Below, one piece after another: positions 17,072-25,804 of a stretch of DNA of 64,000 nt (position 1 is its first letter; every line of letters starts with the position of its first letter). The notes under the pieces are model-generated. The model worked only from the letters and a program-made list of their open reading frames with translations. It was not told the DNA's origin and did no database searches. This stretch comes from GCA-020356105 sp964347475. Its GTDB lineage: Bacteria; Pseudomonadota; Alphaproteobacteria; UBA8366; JADFVY01. The stretch covers positions 1 through 64,000 of the forward strand of contig CAYFYY010000008.1 in the NCBI GenBank assembly GCA_964347475.1, read 5' to 3'. The translations under genes were made by a program, and so were the position numbers.

Positions 17072-17425
17072 TGCGTTTCCTCACCGGACCGGCATCATCG
17101 CCGAATCGCAATGATCGGCGGCAGAACGGGCCGGAACTGTGCCGGAACCGTCACCTTCTTGTCAGTGCGCGATCGCTGGCCGGAAAGCGCGAAATCAGGA
17201 GCCTTGGGTTGAGTGCAGGGGTCTCCGTCTCCCGGGCGAACGCGTCGAACTTCCCTGCATTTTAGAAAAAACCAAGGCGATATTGCTACCACAGGGTGCA
17301 AATCTGCGGTACAAAGAAGCTTAACAAACACTTAACCGAAATTTCGGTGGCCAACCGGGCAGAACGTCCGGGAGGGCCCGGAACGCCCGGCGCGGGCGCA
17401 CGGCGACGGTAAAAAGGGGATCGGA
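17072..17425. other. Intergenic region, divergent promoters of soxB and the next gene
   Basis: No gene was recognised here. The segment at about 17200-17345 is clearly AT-richer than its surroundings, as expected for promoters serving soxB (minus) and the hypothetical gene at 17426 (plus). It contains the perfect 14-bp palindrome ACCGAAATTTCGGT (17335-17348), a candidate operator site. No convincing sigma-70 hexamer pair was found by eye. Confidence 0.5.
17335..17348. promoter_or_regulatory. Perfect 14-bp palindrome, candidate operator
   Basis: ACCGAAATTTCGGT is fully self-complementary. It sits 78 bp upstream of the plus-strand hypothetical gene and about 264 bp upstream of soxB. A homodimeric regulator could bind it. 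No regulator gene is adjacent, so the cognate protein is unknown. Confidence 0.35.
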
Positions 17426-17920
17426 ATGTTCGACACGATGGAAATTCACGGCACCCGGGCGCAGGAAACGGGGAGTCGGCGCGCGGCCGCCAATAGCGCG
17501 GACTTGCACGATATGGCACGTCCGCAAACGCAGGCAGTGGCATTCGACGGCGCCATCCCGATGCTCAGCGCCATCCGTTCGATGCTCGCCCTTGCGGTCG
17601 AAACGGCCTTCGACCTGCGCGGCGGGCACGCGCACAGCCCTCATCTGGACCGGTTCGCCGACATGGTGGATCGGCAGGCCGGCCTCCTTGACGGCCTGAA
17701 GGCGGGTCAGTTCGAAACGGACCCCACACTTCTCATGTACCGCGCGAGCGTGGCTCTCGACGCCTTCGCCCATGCGGTGCGGGAGGAAATCGTCGACTGC
17801 GTGCGCCCGGGCATCGACCCCGGCGCCTTCCATCTCGCCCTGCAGCGCATGACCGACCGCGCCATCGCCGCGGGTGTCGCGTTCGCGTCGCTCGATCTTG
17901 CCCTGTCCCGCACGATCTGA
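17426..17920 (+). CDS. Hypothetical protein
   Basis: 164 residues, not recognised. The protein is predicted to be soluble and mostly helical, with alternating hydrophobic and charged residues from about residue 45 to the end (AIRSMLALAVETAF, LMYRASVALDAFAHAVREEI). No signal peptide or membrane segment is seen. A good ribosome binding site (AAAAAGGGG) lies 6 bp before the ATG, and codon third positions are GC-rich like its neighbours. An antisense frame of similar length exists but lacks these signals. It lies between soxB (divergent) and a convergent dimethylglycine dehydrogenase-like gene, which says nothing certain about its job. Confidence 0.6.
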   Translation: MFDTMEIHGTRAQETGSRRAAANSADLHDMARPQTQAVAFDGAIPMLSAIRSMLALAVETAFDLRGGHAHSPHLDRFADMVDRQAGLLDGLKAGQFETDPTLLMYRASVALDAFAHAVREEIVDCVRPGIDPGAFHLALQRMTDRAIAAGVAFASLDLALSRTI

Positions 17921-17944
17921 TCCGCCACGGCGCGCCGCGTTCCG

Positions 17945-20368
17945 TTATGACCGCAGCGCGTCGTTGCCCGGATCGAACGCCGGTTCGGCCAGCACCGTCG
18001 CCGGCCGCCGGTCGCCGAGAATCTCGACCTCGAAACGCTGGCCCGGCCCGGCATAGCCGGGCTCGACATAGGCGAAGAAGAGGCTCTTCTGCACCGTGTG
18101 GCCGTAGCCGCCCGAGGTGGCGACACCGATCACGCGGTCGCCGGCCAGGACCGGCTCGCCGCCATGAACGTCGGCATCGCCGGCCGCGGCCTCGCAGTAG
18201 ACGATGCTGGTCCACGGACCTTTCGCGGCGGCCGCGGAAACCTCGGGCTTGCCGGTGAAGTCCTTGTCCAGCTTGACGAAGCGCATGATGTCGGCCTCGA
18301 CCGGGGTGATCTCGTTGGTCAGCTCGGCGCCGAGGCCCTTGTAAGCCTTCTCCAGGCGCAGCGCGTTCACCGCGTAGACGCCGAAATCGGCGATGCCGTG
18401 CGCTGTGCCCGCCGCCCATACGGCGTCGTAGAGCTCCTTCAGGCGCGCCATCGGACAGTGCAGCTCCCAGCCCAGGGATCCCACGTAGTTCACGCGAAGC
18501 GCCCGCACAGGGATGCCGGCGACGGTGATCTCGCGGCCCGAGAGCCAGCGGAATTCCTCGTTGGCAAGGCTTGCATCGGTGAGGGTCGCCAAGGCCTCGC
18601 GCGACTTCGGCCCGGCCACCACCAGAACGCCCCAATCGTCGGTGACGTTGGCGATCTCGACGGTCTCGCCGTCCCGCCGGGCCATCGTCAGGGCGTCGTA
18701 ATCGCGGATTTCCCAGGCGGCGCCGGACAGGATGTAGAACCGGTCATCGGCCAGGCGCGTGATCGTGGACTCGCCGCGGATGCGGCCGGTCGGCCCGAGG
18801 ATGTGGGCGAGCACGACACCACCCGGTTTCTTCGGCATGGCGTTGGCGTAGACCCGGTTGAGGAAGGACTCCGCGTCCGGCCCGGCGACTTCGAACTTCG
18901 CGAAACTGGAGAGGTCGAGAATGCCGACCCTCTCGCGCACCGCGCGGCATTCGGCGGCGACCACCTCGTGCGTGTTGTTGCGGCGGAAGCCCGGCGCCTC
19001 TGCGCGGCCGTCGAGCGAGAACCATTTCGGCCGCTCCCATCCGAACGCCATCGTGTGCACCCCGCCCTTGTCCTTGAGCGTTTCATACAGCGTCGATGTC
19101 CGGACCGGACGCCCGGCCGGCCGTTCCTCGCCCGGCAGATGGAGGACATACATGTGCGCATAGTCCTGGAACGACATCGCGCGCACATAGCTCTCGCTGG
19201 TCCAGGGCCCGTAGCGCCGCGGATCGAGGCCGGCCATGTTGATCTCGGCATCCCCGTGCACCATCCACTGCGCCAAATACTTGCCGCAGCCGGCACCCTG
19301 GGCGATGCCGATCGCCGACCCGCAGCACATCCAGAAATTCCGCAGGCCCGCCGCCGGGCCAAGCAGCGGATTGTTGTCCGGGGTGTGCGGGATGGCGCCG
19401 TTGACGATACGCTTGATGCCGGCCTTCTCGAACATCGGCATGCGCTCGAACCAGCGCTCCATCCAGGGCGCCGCCCGCTCGAGGTCGCCTTCGAACAGCT
19501 CGCTCTCGGACTCCCATTCCGGATAGCCGCCGCGGTCGGCCCAGGCCTCGCGGCAGTTCGGCTCGTAGATGCCGATCAGGCCGGCCTTTTGCTCCTGCCT
19601 GTAGTAGGCCGTAACGTATGGATCGCGCATCACCGGGATTTCCTCGTTGCGCGCGAGGAACTCCGGCATCGCCTCGGTGACGATGTACTGGTGCTCCATG
19701 TTGGTGATCGGCGCGTCGCCGCCGACCCACTTCATGATCTCGCGCGCATAGCAGCCGCCGGCGTTCACGACGTGCTCGCAGGTCACTTCGCCCTTCTCGG
19801 TGACCACCTGCCACTCGCCGCCGGGCAGCGGGCGGATGTCCAGCACCCGGTTGTGCCGTTCAAGCTTGACACCCAGGTCGCGCGCCGCCTTGGCCATGGC
19901 GTTGCAGCAGCCGGCCGGGTCGACATGCCCGTCGTCGAGGGTCCACGCCACTGCCAGCACACCGTCAAGAGATTCGAGAAAGGGATTGATCTCCCTCGCC
20001 TTTTCCGCACCGATCACGTCCATGCGGAAGCCGATATTGCGCGATATTCCCTCGACGTGGCGGAACCAGTCGACCTCCTCCGGGGTGGTGGCAAAACGTA
20101 GCCCGCCGCAGCCGTGCCAGCCGGCGGACTGGCCGGTCATCGCCTCCAGCTTCGGGTACAGCGTGTTCCCGTAATGATGGATCTTGGCCATGTTGTAGTC
20201 GCCGATGAAGCTCGGGCACTGGCCGGCCGCATGCCAGGTGGAGCCGGAGGTCAGTTCCGCCTTCTCGACCAGCAGCGTGTCGGTCCACCCTTCGAGGCCA
20301 AGGTGATAGGCCAGCCCGACCCCCATCATTCCGCCGCCGACGATGACGGTCCTCGCATGTGTCTGCAT
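17945..20368 (-). CDS. FAD-dependent dimethylglycine/sarcosine dehydrogenase-like protein (DAO + GcvT)
   Basis: 807 residues. The N-terminal DAO domain starts with VIVGGGMMGVGLAYHLG (8-24). STWHAAG (44-50) contains His46, the position that binds FAD covalently in mammalian dimethylglycine dehydrogenase. The C-terminal half (about 440-800) is a GcvT/aminomethyltransferase fold that would pass the oxidised methyl group to tetrahydrofolate. The ATG at 20368 follows AGGAGGCAGCG. It is the last gene after the XRE regulator, the second flavoprotein and MttB, separated from mttB by a palindrome-bearing gap. The likely substrates are N-methylated glycines; dimethylglycine is the best guess, given the flanking genes. 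The exact methyl donor is not determinable. Confidence 0.88.
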   Translation of the reverse strand: MQTHARTVIVGGGMMGVGLAYHLGLEGWTDTLLVEKAELTSGSTWHAAGQCPSFIGDYNMAKIHHYGNTLYPKLEAMTGQSAGWHGCGGLRFATTPEEVDWFRHVEGISRNIGFRMDVIGAEKAREINPFLESLDGVLAVAWTLDDGHVDPAGCCNAMAKAARDLGVKLERHNRVLDIRPLPGGEWQVVTEKGEVTCEHVVNAGGCYAREIMKWVGGDAPITNMEHQYIVTEAMPEFLARNEEIPVMRDPYVTAYYRQEQKAGLIGIYEPNCREAWADRGGYPEWESESELFEGDLERAAPWMERWFERMPMFEKAGIKRIVNGAIPHTPDNNPLLGPAAGLRNFWMCCGSAIGIAQGAGCGKYLAQWMVHGDAEINMAGLDPRRYGPWTSESYVRAMSFQDYAHMYVLHLPGEERPAGRPVRTSTLYETLKDKGGVHTMAFGWERPKWFSLDGRAEAPGFRRNNTHEVVAAECRAVRERVGILDLSSFAKFEVAGPDAESFLNRVYANAMPKKPGGVVLAHILGPTGRIRGESTITRLADDRFYILSGAAWEIRDYDALTMARRDGETVEIANVTDDWGVLVVAGPKSREALATLTDASLANEEFRWLSGREITVAGIPVRALRVNYVGSLGWELHCPMARLKELYDAVWAAGTAHGIADFGVYAVNALRLEKAYKGLGAELTNEITPVEADIMRFVKLDKDFTGKPEVSAAAAKGPWTSIVYCEAAAGDADVHGGEPVLAGDRVIGVATSGGYGHTVQKSLFFAYVEPGYAGPGQRFEVEILGDRRPATVLAEPAFDPGNDALRS

Positions 20369-20407
20369 CGCTGCCTCCTGCCAGAATAAGCTATCGACGC
20401 CGCGCGA

Positions 20408-20450
20408 CCTCATGCTTCGAGACGGCGCTCCGCGCCTCCTCAGCATGAGG
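20408..20450. repeat. REP-like palindromic element, copy 1
   Basis: A 43-bp imperfect palindrome with arms CCTCATGCT and AGCATGAGG around a GC-rich centre (GACGGCGCTCCGCGCC). It matches the general pattern of short intergenic palindromes dispersed in many alphaproteobacterial chromosomes. It lies between mttB and the downstream flavoprotein gene on their transcript. Confidence 0.7.
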
Positions 20451-20463
20451 CTCCGATATTTGT

Positions 20464-20506
20464 GTCCTCATCCTGAGCAGGGCCGAAGGCCCGTCTCGAA
20501 GGATGA
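20464..20506. repeat. REP-like palindromic element, copy 2
   Basis: A second 43-bp palindrome 13 bp after the first, with arms CCTCATCCT and AGGATGAGG, the internal GGGCCGAAGGCCC hairpin and an embedded TCTCGA. The core is a diverged, inverted relative of copy 1. As RNA the pair would form two stable stem-loops between mttB and the flavoprotein gene, and could lower downstream expression or protect the mRNA. Confidence 0.72.
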
Positions 20507-20539
20507 GGTCGCTCGGTACGAACGCCACGTACCCGATCC

Positions 20540-22114
20540 CTACCAGCGGCCGTTGCCGGGGCGCATGAAATCCCGCGGCAGCCGGATGCCCGATTGGGCG
20601 CGGATCGCCCGATCGACCTCGACTCCGATATGCGCGGGGTAGTGCGATCCGAGAATCTGCTTCACCCGTTTTTGCGCCTTCTGGACCACATTGGTCGAGC
20701 CGATCTCCTTCCACTCCTTGGGACTCGTCCGGTCGCCGACCACCGGATAGACATATTCGCGCTGCATCAGCGCCAGGGTCTGCTCGTGGCCGAGGAAATG
20801 TCCCGGCCCGTCGAGACAGACCCGCCGGATCACCTCCACCGAGAGATTGTCGTCGGTCACCTCTATGCCGCGCGCGATGCGCATCGACGCGCCGAGAATG
20901 TCGTTGTCGATCACGTAGCTCTCCAGGCAGGTGCTCAGAAGGCTCGCCTGCATGCCCAGCGACTCGTACACCATGTTGGCGCCGGCGACGCCCGCGATGG
21001 CATTGGTGTAGCCCTTCTCGTACCCGGCCTGCGCGTCCGGCACCTTGGAGTCGGACATCCCCGCCGGCACGCCGCCGGTCAGGTCGTAATGGTGCATCAT
21101 CTGCGCGCAGGCGGCGGTCAGCAGCGCCTGCTCCGGGCTGCCGCCGCTCATCGCGCCGGTGCGTAGGTCGGAGACGAACGGCCACGGCCCCATGATCGCC
21201 ACCGCGCCGGGCTTGATCGCGTTGACGTAGGCGAGACCCGCGAGGCATTCGGCGACCTGCAGCATAACGGCGCCGGCCAGCGCCGCCGGGCTGGTCGCGC
21301 CGGCCTGTCCGGCCGAGAGCAGCAGCACCGGCATGCCGCCGCGCACGGCCGCCTCCAGGCAGGCGCAGGCATCCTCGGCGAATTTCAACGGCGGCACCAC
21401 GAAACAGCATGACATGGACACGAACGGGCGGGCGCGCCATTTGTCCTCCCCGCCGGCCACGAGATGCAGTATCTGCAGCCCCTCCTCGACGTTGCGGGGC
21501 GACACGAAGCTGGTGCCGACATGCTTGGTGGTGCCGGAAATGCAGGCGTACAGCGTGTTGATGTCGAGGTCGTGGCCGCTCTGCATGTCGCGGGTGGTGA
21601 CCGACCGCTGATAGAACGCCGCATGCTCCAGCGTATCGACCAGGCGGGCGATGTCATACAGGTCGGCCAGGGTCGAGTCGCGGTGCTCCCCGGTCATCGC
21701 GTCGACCATGTGAACCGCCGCGCCGGCGGTGCCGAAATAGACCCGCTTGCCCCACGGTTCCATGTCCTGTGCCGGATTTTGGGCGTGCACGGGAAACCGC
21801 CGCGCCGCCTTGGCGATCGTGTCCTCGATCAGCGTGCGCGGAAACAGCAGCCGTCCCGTGTCGCTCAGCCGCCCGCCGGCGGCGACGACCGCCTCGACGC
21901 AGGACGGGATGGCGTCGCACAGGCCGACCGTCTCCAGCACGTCGAGGGCGGCGCGATGGATCTTCGCGATGTCCGCCTCGGTCAGCGGCTGGTAGCGGCC
22001 GCCCTCCATGCCCGGCCGGACCGGCCGCAGGTCGTCGTGCAGCGGCGCCGCGCGTTCCGCCTGCCGGGCCGCCCGTCCGCCCCGGCGTCGTCCTGTTGCC
22101 CGCGCTTCCGTCAT
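20540..22114 (-). CDS. MttB-family methyltransferase, non-pyrrolysine
   Basis: 524 residues, a full-length member of the trimethylamine methyltransferase (MttB/COG5598) family. The open frame runs through without an in-frame TAG, so it lacks the pyrrolysine that defines true trimethylamine methyltransferase. Such relatives include glycine betaine:corrinoid methyltransferase. Family segments seen are GTAGAAVHMVDAMTGEHR (about 129-146), SVTTRDM, and a C-terminal IGSHYPAHI-like region. No corrinoid protein gene lies nearby, which is unusual for a methyl-transfer enzyme of this class. It is flanked by two dimethylglycine-dehydrogenase-like genes, so a betaine or other quaternary amine is a plausible methyl donor. 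The start has GGAGG upstream. Confidence 0.85.
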   Translation of the reverse strand: MTEARATGRRRGGRAARQAERAAPLHDDLRPVRPGMEGGRYQPLTEADIAKIHRAALDVLETVGLCDAIPSCVEAVVAAGGRLSDTGRLLFPRTLIEDTIAKAARRFPVHAQNPAQDMEPWGKRVYFGTAGAAVHMVDAMTGEHRDSTLADLYDIARLVDTLEHAAFYQRSVTTRDMQSGHDLDINTLYACISGTTKHVGTSFVSPRNVEEGLQILHLVAGGEDKWRARPFVSMSCCFVVPPLKFAEDACACLEAAVRGGMPVLLLSAGQAGATSPAALAGAVMLQVAECLAGLAYVNAIKPGAVAIMGPWPFVSDLRTGAMSGGSPEQALLTAACAQMMHHYDLTGGVPAGMSDSKVPDAQAGYEKGYTNAIAGVAGANMVYESLGMQASLLSTCLESYVIDNDILGASMRIARGIEVTDDNLSVEVIRRVCLDGPGHFLGHEQTLALMQREYVYPVVGDRTSPKEWKEIGSTNVVQKAQKRVKQILGSHYPAHIGVEVDRAIRAQSGIRLPRDFMRPGNGRW

Positions 22115-22153
22115 CTCCGTCCTCCCTCAAAACACGCCGGCGATCGCCGCCGC

Positions 22154-24604
22154 CTAGACCTTCACCCGCTGCGCCCGCGGGTCGTACATCGGCCGCAAGC
22201 TGGCGGACGCCGGGATGCGTTCGTTGGCGACCTCGATCTCCCAGCCGCCGGAGGCGACCCAGTCCTGGGTCACACCGCCCTCGCATCGCACGTACCCCAT
22301 GCCGATGGCGCCGCCGAGGAAATGCCCGTAATTGCCCGACGACGTGTAGCCGACGATGACACCGTCCTTATAGACCGGCTCGTTGTGGTAGAGCAGCGGC
22401 GCCGGGTCCTCCAGCTTGAACTGCAGCATGCGCTTGGCCGGCAACCCCGCCTCCTTCTGGCGCAGCAGCGCGTCGCGGCCGATGAACGGGACGGCCTTGT
22501 CGAAGGCGCAGGCGAAGGCGAGTCCCGCTTCGATCGGCGTGTCCTCGTCGGTCATGTCGTGGCCGAAATGGCGGAACGCCTTCTCGATCCGGCACGAGTC
22601 AAGCACGTGCAGGCCGCACAGCTTGAGGTCGAACGCCTCGCCCGCCGCGACGATCCGGTCGAACACGTCGGGTGCGAATTCGGTCGGGATGTACAGCTCC
22701 CAGCCGAGCTCGCCGACATAGGTGATGCGCTGCGCCAGCACCTTCGCGTAGCCGATCTCGATCTCTTGCGCGGTGGCGAACGGGAAGCCCTCGAGCGACA
22801 GGTCGGCGTCGGTCACCTTCTGCAGCAGGGCGCGCGAATTCGGCCCCATCACGGGCAGAACCGCCTGGCCGGAGGTGATGTCGGTGACGAACACGTGGGC
22901 ATCATCGGAAATGTGGCGCCGCAGCCAGTCCATGTCGCGCACCGCCGCGGCCGCGGCCGTGGTCACCTGGTAGCGGTCCTCGGCAAGGCGCGTGACCGTG
23001 AGGTCGGCCTCGATCCCGCCGCGCTCGTTCAGCCACTGCGTATAGACGACGCGACCCGGCGCTACGCCGACGTCGTTGGCGCAGATCGCCTGCAGCGCCG
23101 CCTCTGCGTCGCGGCCCTGGATCAGGAACTTGGCAAAGCTCGACATGTCGAACAGGCCGACATTCCCGCGCACCGCCATGTGTTCGGCCTTCGCATAGTC
23201 GAACCAGTTCTGGCGGCCGTAGCTGTATTCGTATTTCGGCTCCACGCCGTCCGGCGCGAACCAGTTGGCGCGCTCCCAGCCGGCGACGGTGCCGAAGCAG
23301 GCGCCGCGCGCGGCCAGCCGGTCGTGCAGGATCGACTTGCGGGCGCCGCGCGCGGTCTCGTACTGCCGGTACGGCCAGTGCATGTCGTACAAGAGGCCGA
23401 GCGTTTCCGAGACGCGCTCGCGCAGATACTGCCGGTTGCCCTGGAACGGCATCATGCGGCGCACGTCAACGTCCCACAGATCCATTGGCGGATGTCCCTC
23501 GACGATCCATTCCGAGAGCACCTTTCCGGCGCCGCCCGCCGACTGGATGCCGATCGAGTTGAAGCCGCAGGCCATGAAGAAGTTCTCCAGCTCCGGCGCC
23601 GCGCCAAGCAGATACGCGTTGTCCGGGGTGAAGCTCTCCGGGCCGTTGAAGAAGGTGCGGATACCGGCGGTCTCGAGCACCGGCAGGCGCTTCATCGCCG
23701 CCTCCAACACCGGCGCGAAATGCTCGACGTCCTCCGGCAGCTCGTCGAAGCAGAAATCCTCCGGGATGCCGTCCATGCCCCAGGGTTTCGAGCCTGGCTC
23801 AAAGGCGCCGAGCAGCAGCTTGCCCGCGTCCTCCTTGTAATAGGCGCATTCGTCGGGCACGCGCATCACCGGCAGGTCGCGCGACAGCTCGGCGATCGGC
23901 TCGGTGACGATGTAGAAATGTTCGCAGGCATGCAGCGGTGTGTTGACGCCGACCGTATGGCCGATCTCTCGGCCCCACATGCCGCCGCAGTTGACGACGT
24001 ATTCCGCCGCGATGTCGCCCTGCTCGGTGGCGACGCCGACGGCACGGCGGCCCTTCGTCAGGACGCGGGTGACCTTGACATTCTCGAAGATCTGCGCGCC
24101 GCCCATGCGGGCGCCCCTGGCCAGCGCCTGGGTCGTGTCGGTCGGGTTGCACTGGCCGTCCTTGGGCAGGAACACACCGCCGACCACGTCATCGGTATTG
24201 ACCAGTGGCCAGTAGCGCTTGATCTCGTTCGGTCCGACGATTTCGACCTCGAGCCCGAAGGTCTTGGCCATCGAGGCGCCGCGCTTGAGCTCCTCCATGC
24301 GTTCGGCGTGCAGGGCCAGCCCGATGCTGCCACGTTGCATGAAGCCCGTGGCAAGGCCGGTCTCGGCCTCCAGGTTTTCGTAGAGACCGGTCGTGTACTG
24401 CGCCAGCCGCGTCAGGTTCATCGTCGCCCGCAGCTGGCCGACCAGCCCGGCCGCATGCCAGGTGGTGCCGCAGGTCAGCTGCCGGCGCTCCAGCAGGACC
24501 ACGTCCGTCCAGCCCAGCTTGGTCAGGTGGTAGGCGGTGCTGCAGCCGACCACGCCGCCGCCGATGATGACGACCCGGGCCTGCCTGGGGAGCTCTTTGT
24601 TCAT
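22154..24604 (-). CDS. FAD-dependent dimethylglycine dehydrogenase-like protein (DAO + GcvT), second copy
   Basis: 816 residues from the ATG at 24604; a GTG six bases upstream with GGAAGG at good spacing is an alternative start. The DAO domain motif VVIIGGGVVGCSTAYHL is at 11-27 and TTWHAAG (47-53) includes His50, the covalent FAD position in related enzymes. The C-terminal half (about 430-810) is GcvT-like and should bind folate. It shares the architecture of the gene at 17945 but differs clearly in sequence, so the two probably act on different N-methylated substrates or successive steps. It starts 27 bp after the cupin regulator and is followed 39 bp later by mttB. Confidence 0.88.
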   Translation of the reverse strand: MNKELPRQARVVIIGGGVVGCSTAYHLTKLGWTDVVLLERRQLTCGTTWHAAGLVGQLRATMNLTRLAQYTTGLYENLEAETGLATGFMQRGSIGLALHAERMEELKRGASMAKTFGLEVEIVGPNEIKRYWPLVNTDDVVGGVFLPKDGQCNPTDTTQALARGARMGGAQIFENVKVTRVLTKGRRAVGVATEQGDIAAEYVVNCGGMWGREIGHTVGVNTPLHACEHFYIVTEPIAELSRDLPVMRVPDECAYYKEDAGKLLLGAFEPGSKPWGMDGIPEDFCFDELPEDVEHFAPVLEAAMKRLPVLETAGIRTFFNGPESFTPDNAYLLGAAPELENFFMACGFNSIGIQSAGGAGKVLSEWIVEGHPPMDLWDVDVRRMMPFQGNRQYLRERVSETLGLLYDMHWPYRQYETARGARKSILHDRLAARGACFGTVAGWERANWFAPDGVEPKYEYSYGRQNWFDYAKAEHMAVRGNVGLFDMSSFAKFLIQGRDAEAALQAICANDVGVAPGRVVYTQWLNERGGIEADLTVTRLAEDRYQVTTAAAAAVRDMDWLRRHISDDAHVFVTDITSGQAVLPVMGPNSRALLQKVTDADLSLEGFPFATAQEIEIGYAKVLAQRITYVGELGWELYIPTEFAPDVFDRIVAAGEAFDLKLCGLHVLDSCRIEKAFRHFGHDMTDEDTPIEAGLAFACAFDKAVPFIGRDALLRQKEAGLPAKRMLQFKLEDPAPLLYHNEPVYKDGVIVGYTSSGNYGHFLGGAIGMGYVRCEGGVTQDWVASGGWEIEVANERIPASASLRPMYDPRAQRVKV

Positions 24605-24631
24605 CGTCACGTATGCCTTCCGACAGAATGC

Positions 24632-25243
24632 TCAGTAGACCGGCGGCGTGATGACCCAGACGACGATGCACTCGACATCGCCCGGGTTGGCCACGCGGTG
24701 GCTTTCGTCGGGGCGGAAACAGAAGCTGTCACCGGCCTCGAGCAGGAAGTACCGGTCCTCGACCCACAGCTCCATCTGCCCCTGCAGTACGAGGCCCGAT
24801 TCCTCCGCCTTGCGGGTCACGAATTCCTCGCCTGTCGTGCTGCGTGGCGGAATGCGGGTCAGCACCAGCTCGCTGGCACCGCCCAGGCTCGGCGACAGCA
24901 GCTCCTCGGTCACGCCGATGCCGGTCAGGCTGAGGCGGCGGCGGTTGCTGCGGCGCACGATGTAGTCGCGCTCGACCGGCGGCACGGCGGCGGTCGGGTG
25001 GAAGAACCAGCTGATCTGGACCTCCAGCGCCTCGGCGACCCGTTTCAGGTCGGGGATGGAGAGTTCCGAGAGGTTGCGCTCGATCTGGCTGACGTAGCCG
25101 ACCGACCGGTCGATGCGCTCGGCCAGTTCCGAGATCGTCAGCCCCTTGGCCTTGCGCAGGTCGCGGATCTGCTGGCCGACGAGAATGCCCTCAGAGCTTC
25201 CGGCGGCCCCCTGGCTGCGCGGTTGCGGCTTCACCGTGGACAT
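24632..25243 (-). CDS. XRE-cupin transcriptional regulator
   Basis: 203 residues. An N-terminal XRE helix-turn-helix (about 22-77, IRDLRKAKGLTISELAERI) is followed by a C-terminal cupin_2 sensor domain (about 130-198) with LEAGDSFCFRPDESHRV. This architecture is typical of regulators that sense small polyamine- or amino-acid-like molecules. It is the first gene of the operon with the flavoprotein and mttB genes, so it probably controls methylated-amine use. The palindrome GTGAATTTCAC lies 71 bp upstream of its start codon in an AT-rich stretch. Confidence 0.9.
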   Translation of the reverse strand: MSTVKPQPRSQGAAGSSEGILVGQQIRDLRKAKGLTISELAERIDRSVGYVSQIERNLSELSIPDLKRVAEALEVQISWFFHPTAAVPPVERDYIVRRSNRRRLSLTGIGVTEELLSPSLGGASELVLTRIPPRSTTGEEFVTRKAEESGLVLQGQMELWVEDRYFLLEAGDSFCFRPDESHRVANPGDVECIVVWVITPPVY

Positions 25244-25314
25244 TCCGGCCGTCCTCCCTGGAAACGCCTGCCGAAGGACGCGATGGTCGACCGGGGCTCG
25301 TGAAAAATCAAGCA

Positions 25315-25325
25315 GTGAATTTCAC
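25315..25325. promoter_or_regulatory. Candidate operator of the XRE-cupin regulator
   Basis: GTGAATTTCAC has 5-bp arms around one central base. Further GTGAA- and TGAAA-like half-sites lie nearby (about 25299-25335). The surrounding 60 bp is AT-rich, fitting the promoter of the XRE-first operon. It is an inference from symmetry and position. Confidence 0.4.
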
Positions 25326-25406
25326 AGAAATGAAAAAACGCAAGAATGTTTCAGCGAACCCCTGCCCCGCCTCGCACGACTCCGGATCCGCCCGGCCGGC
25401 AACGCG

Positions 25407-25802
25407 TCAGGCGGGGTCCCCCTGTACGAATACGGTGAACCGGATCTGCACGTCATTTTCGTCCGGATCGTCCGAGGAAATGAACACCGAGCGGTCAATG
25501 CGTCCCAGGTCGGTCTCGTGGGCCGCCGAGTCGTATTCGATGCGCAGGCGGCCCTCGTCGCCGGCCGGGATCACCATGGGGGTCAGCGTCGCCTTGGTGC
25601 AGCCGCACGACGTGCTGACGCCGAGAACGGTCAGCGGTCCGTCGCCGAGATTGCGCACCGGCAGCTCCGCGACCGCACGCGCACCCTTGACCACGGTGCC
25701 CATGTCGTGGCTGTCGGCGACGTCGATGTCGCCGACCCCCTCGCTGCATGCGGCCAGCGCGAACGCGGCCAGCAGGAGTGCGGATCGCAGGACGCCCGTC
25801 AT
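25407..25802 (-). CDS. DUF1573 lipoprotein
   Basis: 131 residues. A lipoprotein signal peptide (residues 1-19) with a lipobox-like LAAC places it in the periplasm, anchored to a membrane. The DUF1573 domain (about 25-125) is a small Ig-like fold with the signature STSCGCTKA (68-76); two paired cysteines may bind a metal or form a disulfide. It begins 2 bp after the previous DUF1573 gene and ends a five- to six-gene minus-strand cluster of thiol-redox proteins. Function is unknown; context suggests copper or disulfide handling. Confidence 0.82.
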   Translation of the reverse strand: MTGVLRSALLLAAFALAACSEGVGDIDVADSHDMGTVVKGARAVAELPVRNLGDGPLTVLGVSTSCGCTKATLTPMVIPAGDEGRLRIEYDSAAHETDLGRIDRSVFISSDDPDENDVQIRFTVFVQGDPA

Positions 25803-25804
25803 CG

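Noticed and set aside
20540..22114. Trimethylamine methyltransferase with pyrrolysine
   Set aside because: The frame is fully open without an in-frame TAG, and no pyrrolysine genes were seen, so it was called a non-pyrrolysine MttB relative.
21464..25303. Very long (about 1280 codons) antisense open frame across mttB and the flavoprotein gene
   Set aside because: The product is Arg/His/Asp-rich and unlike any protein family. The minus-strand genes carry clear domains over the whole span.
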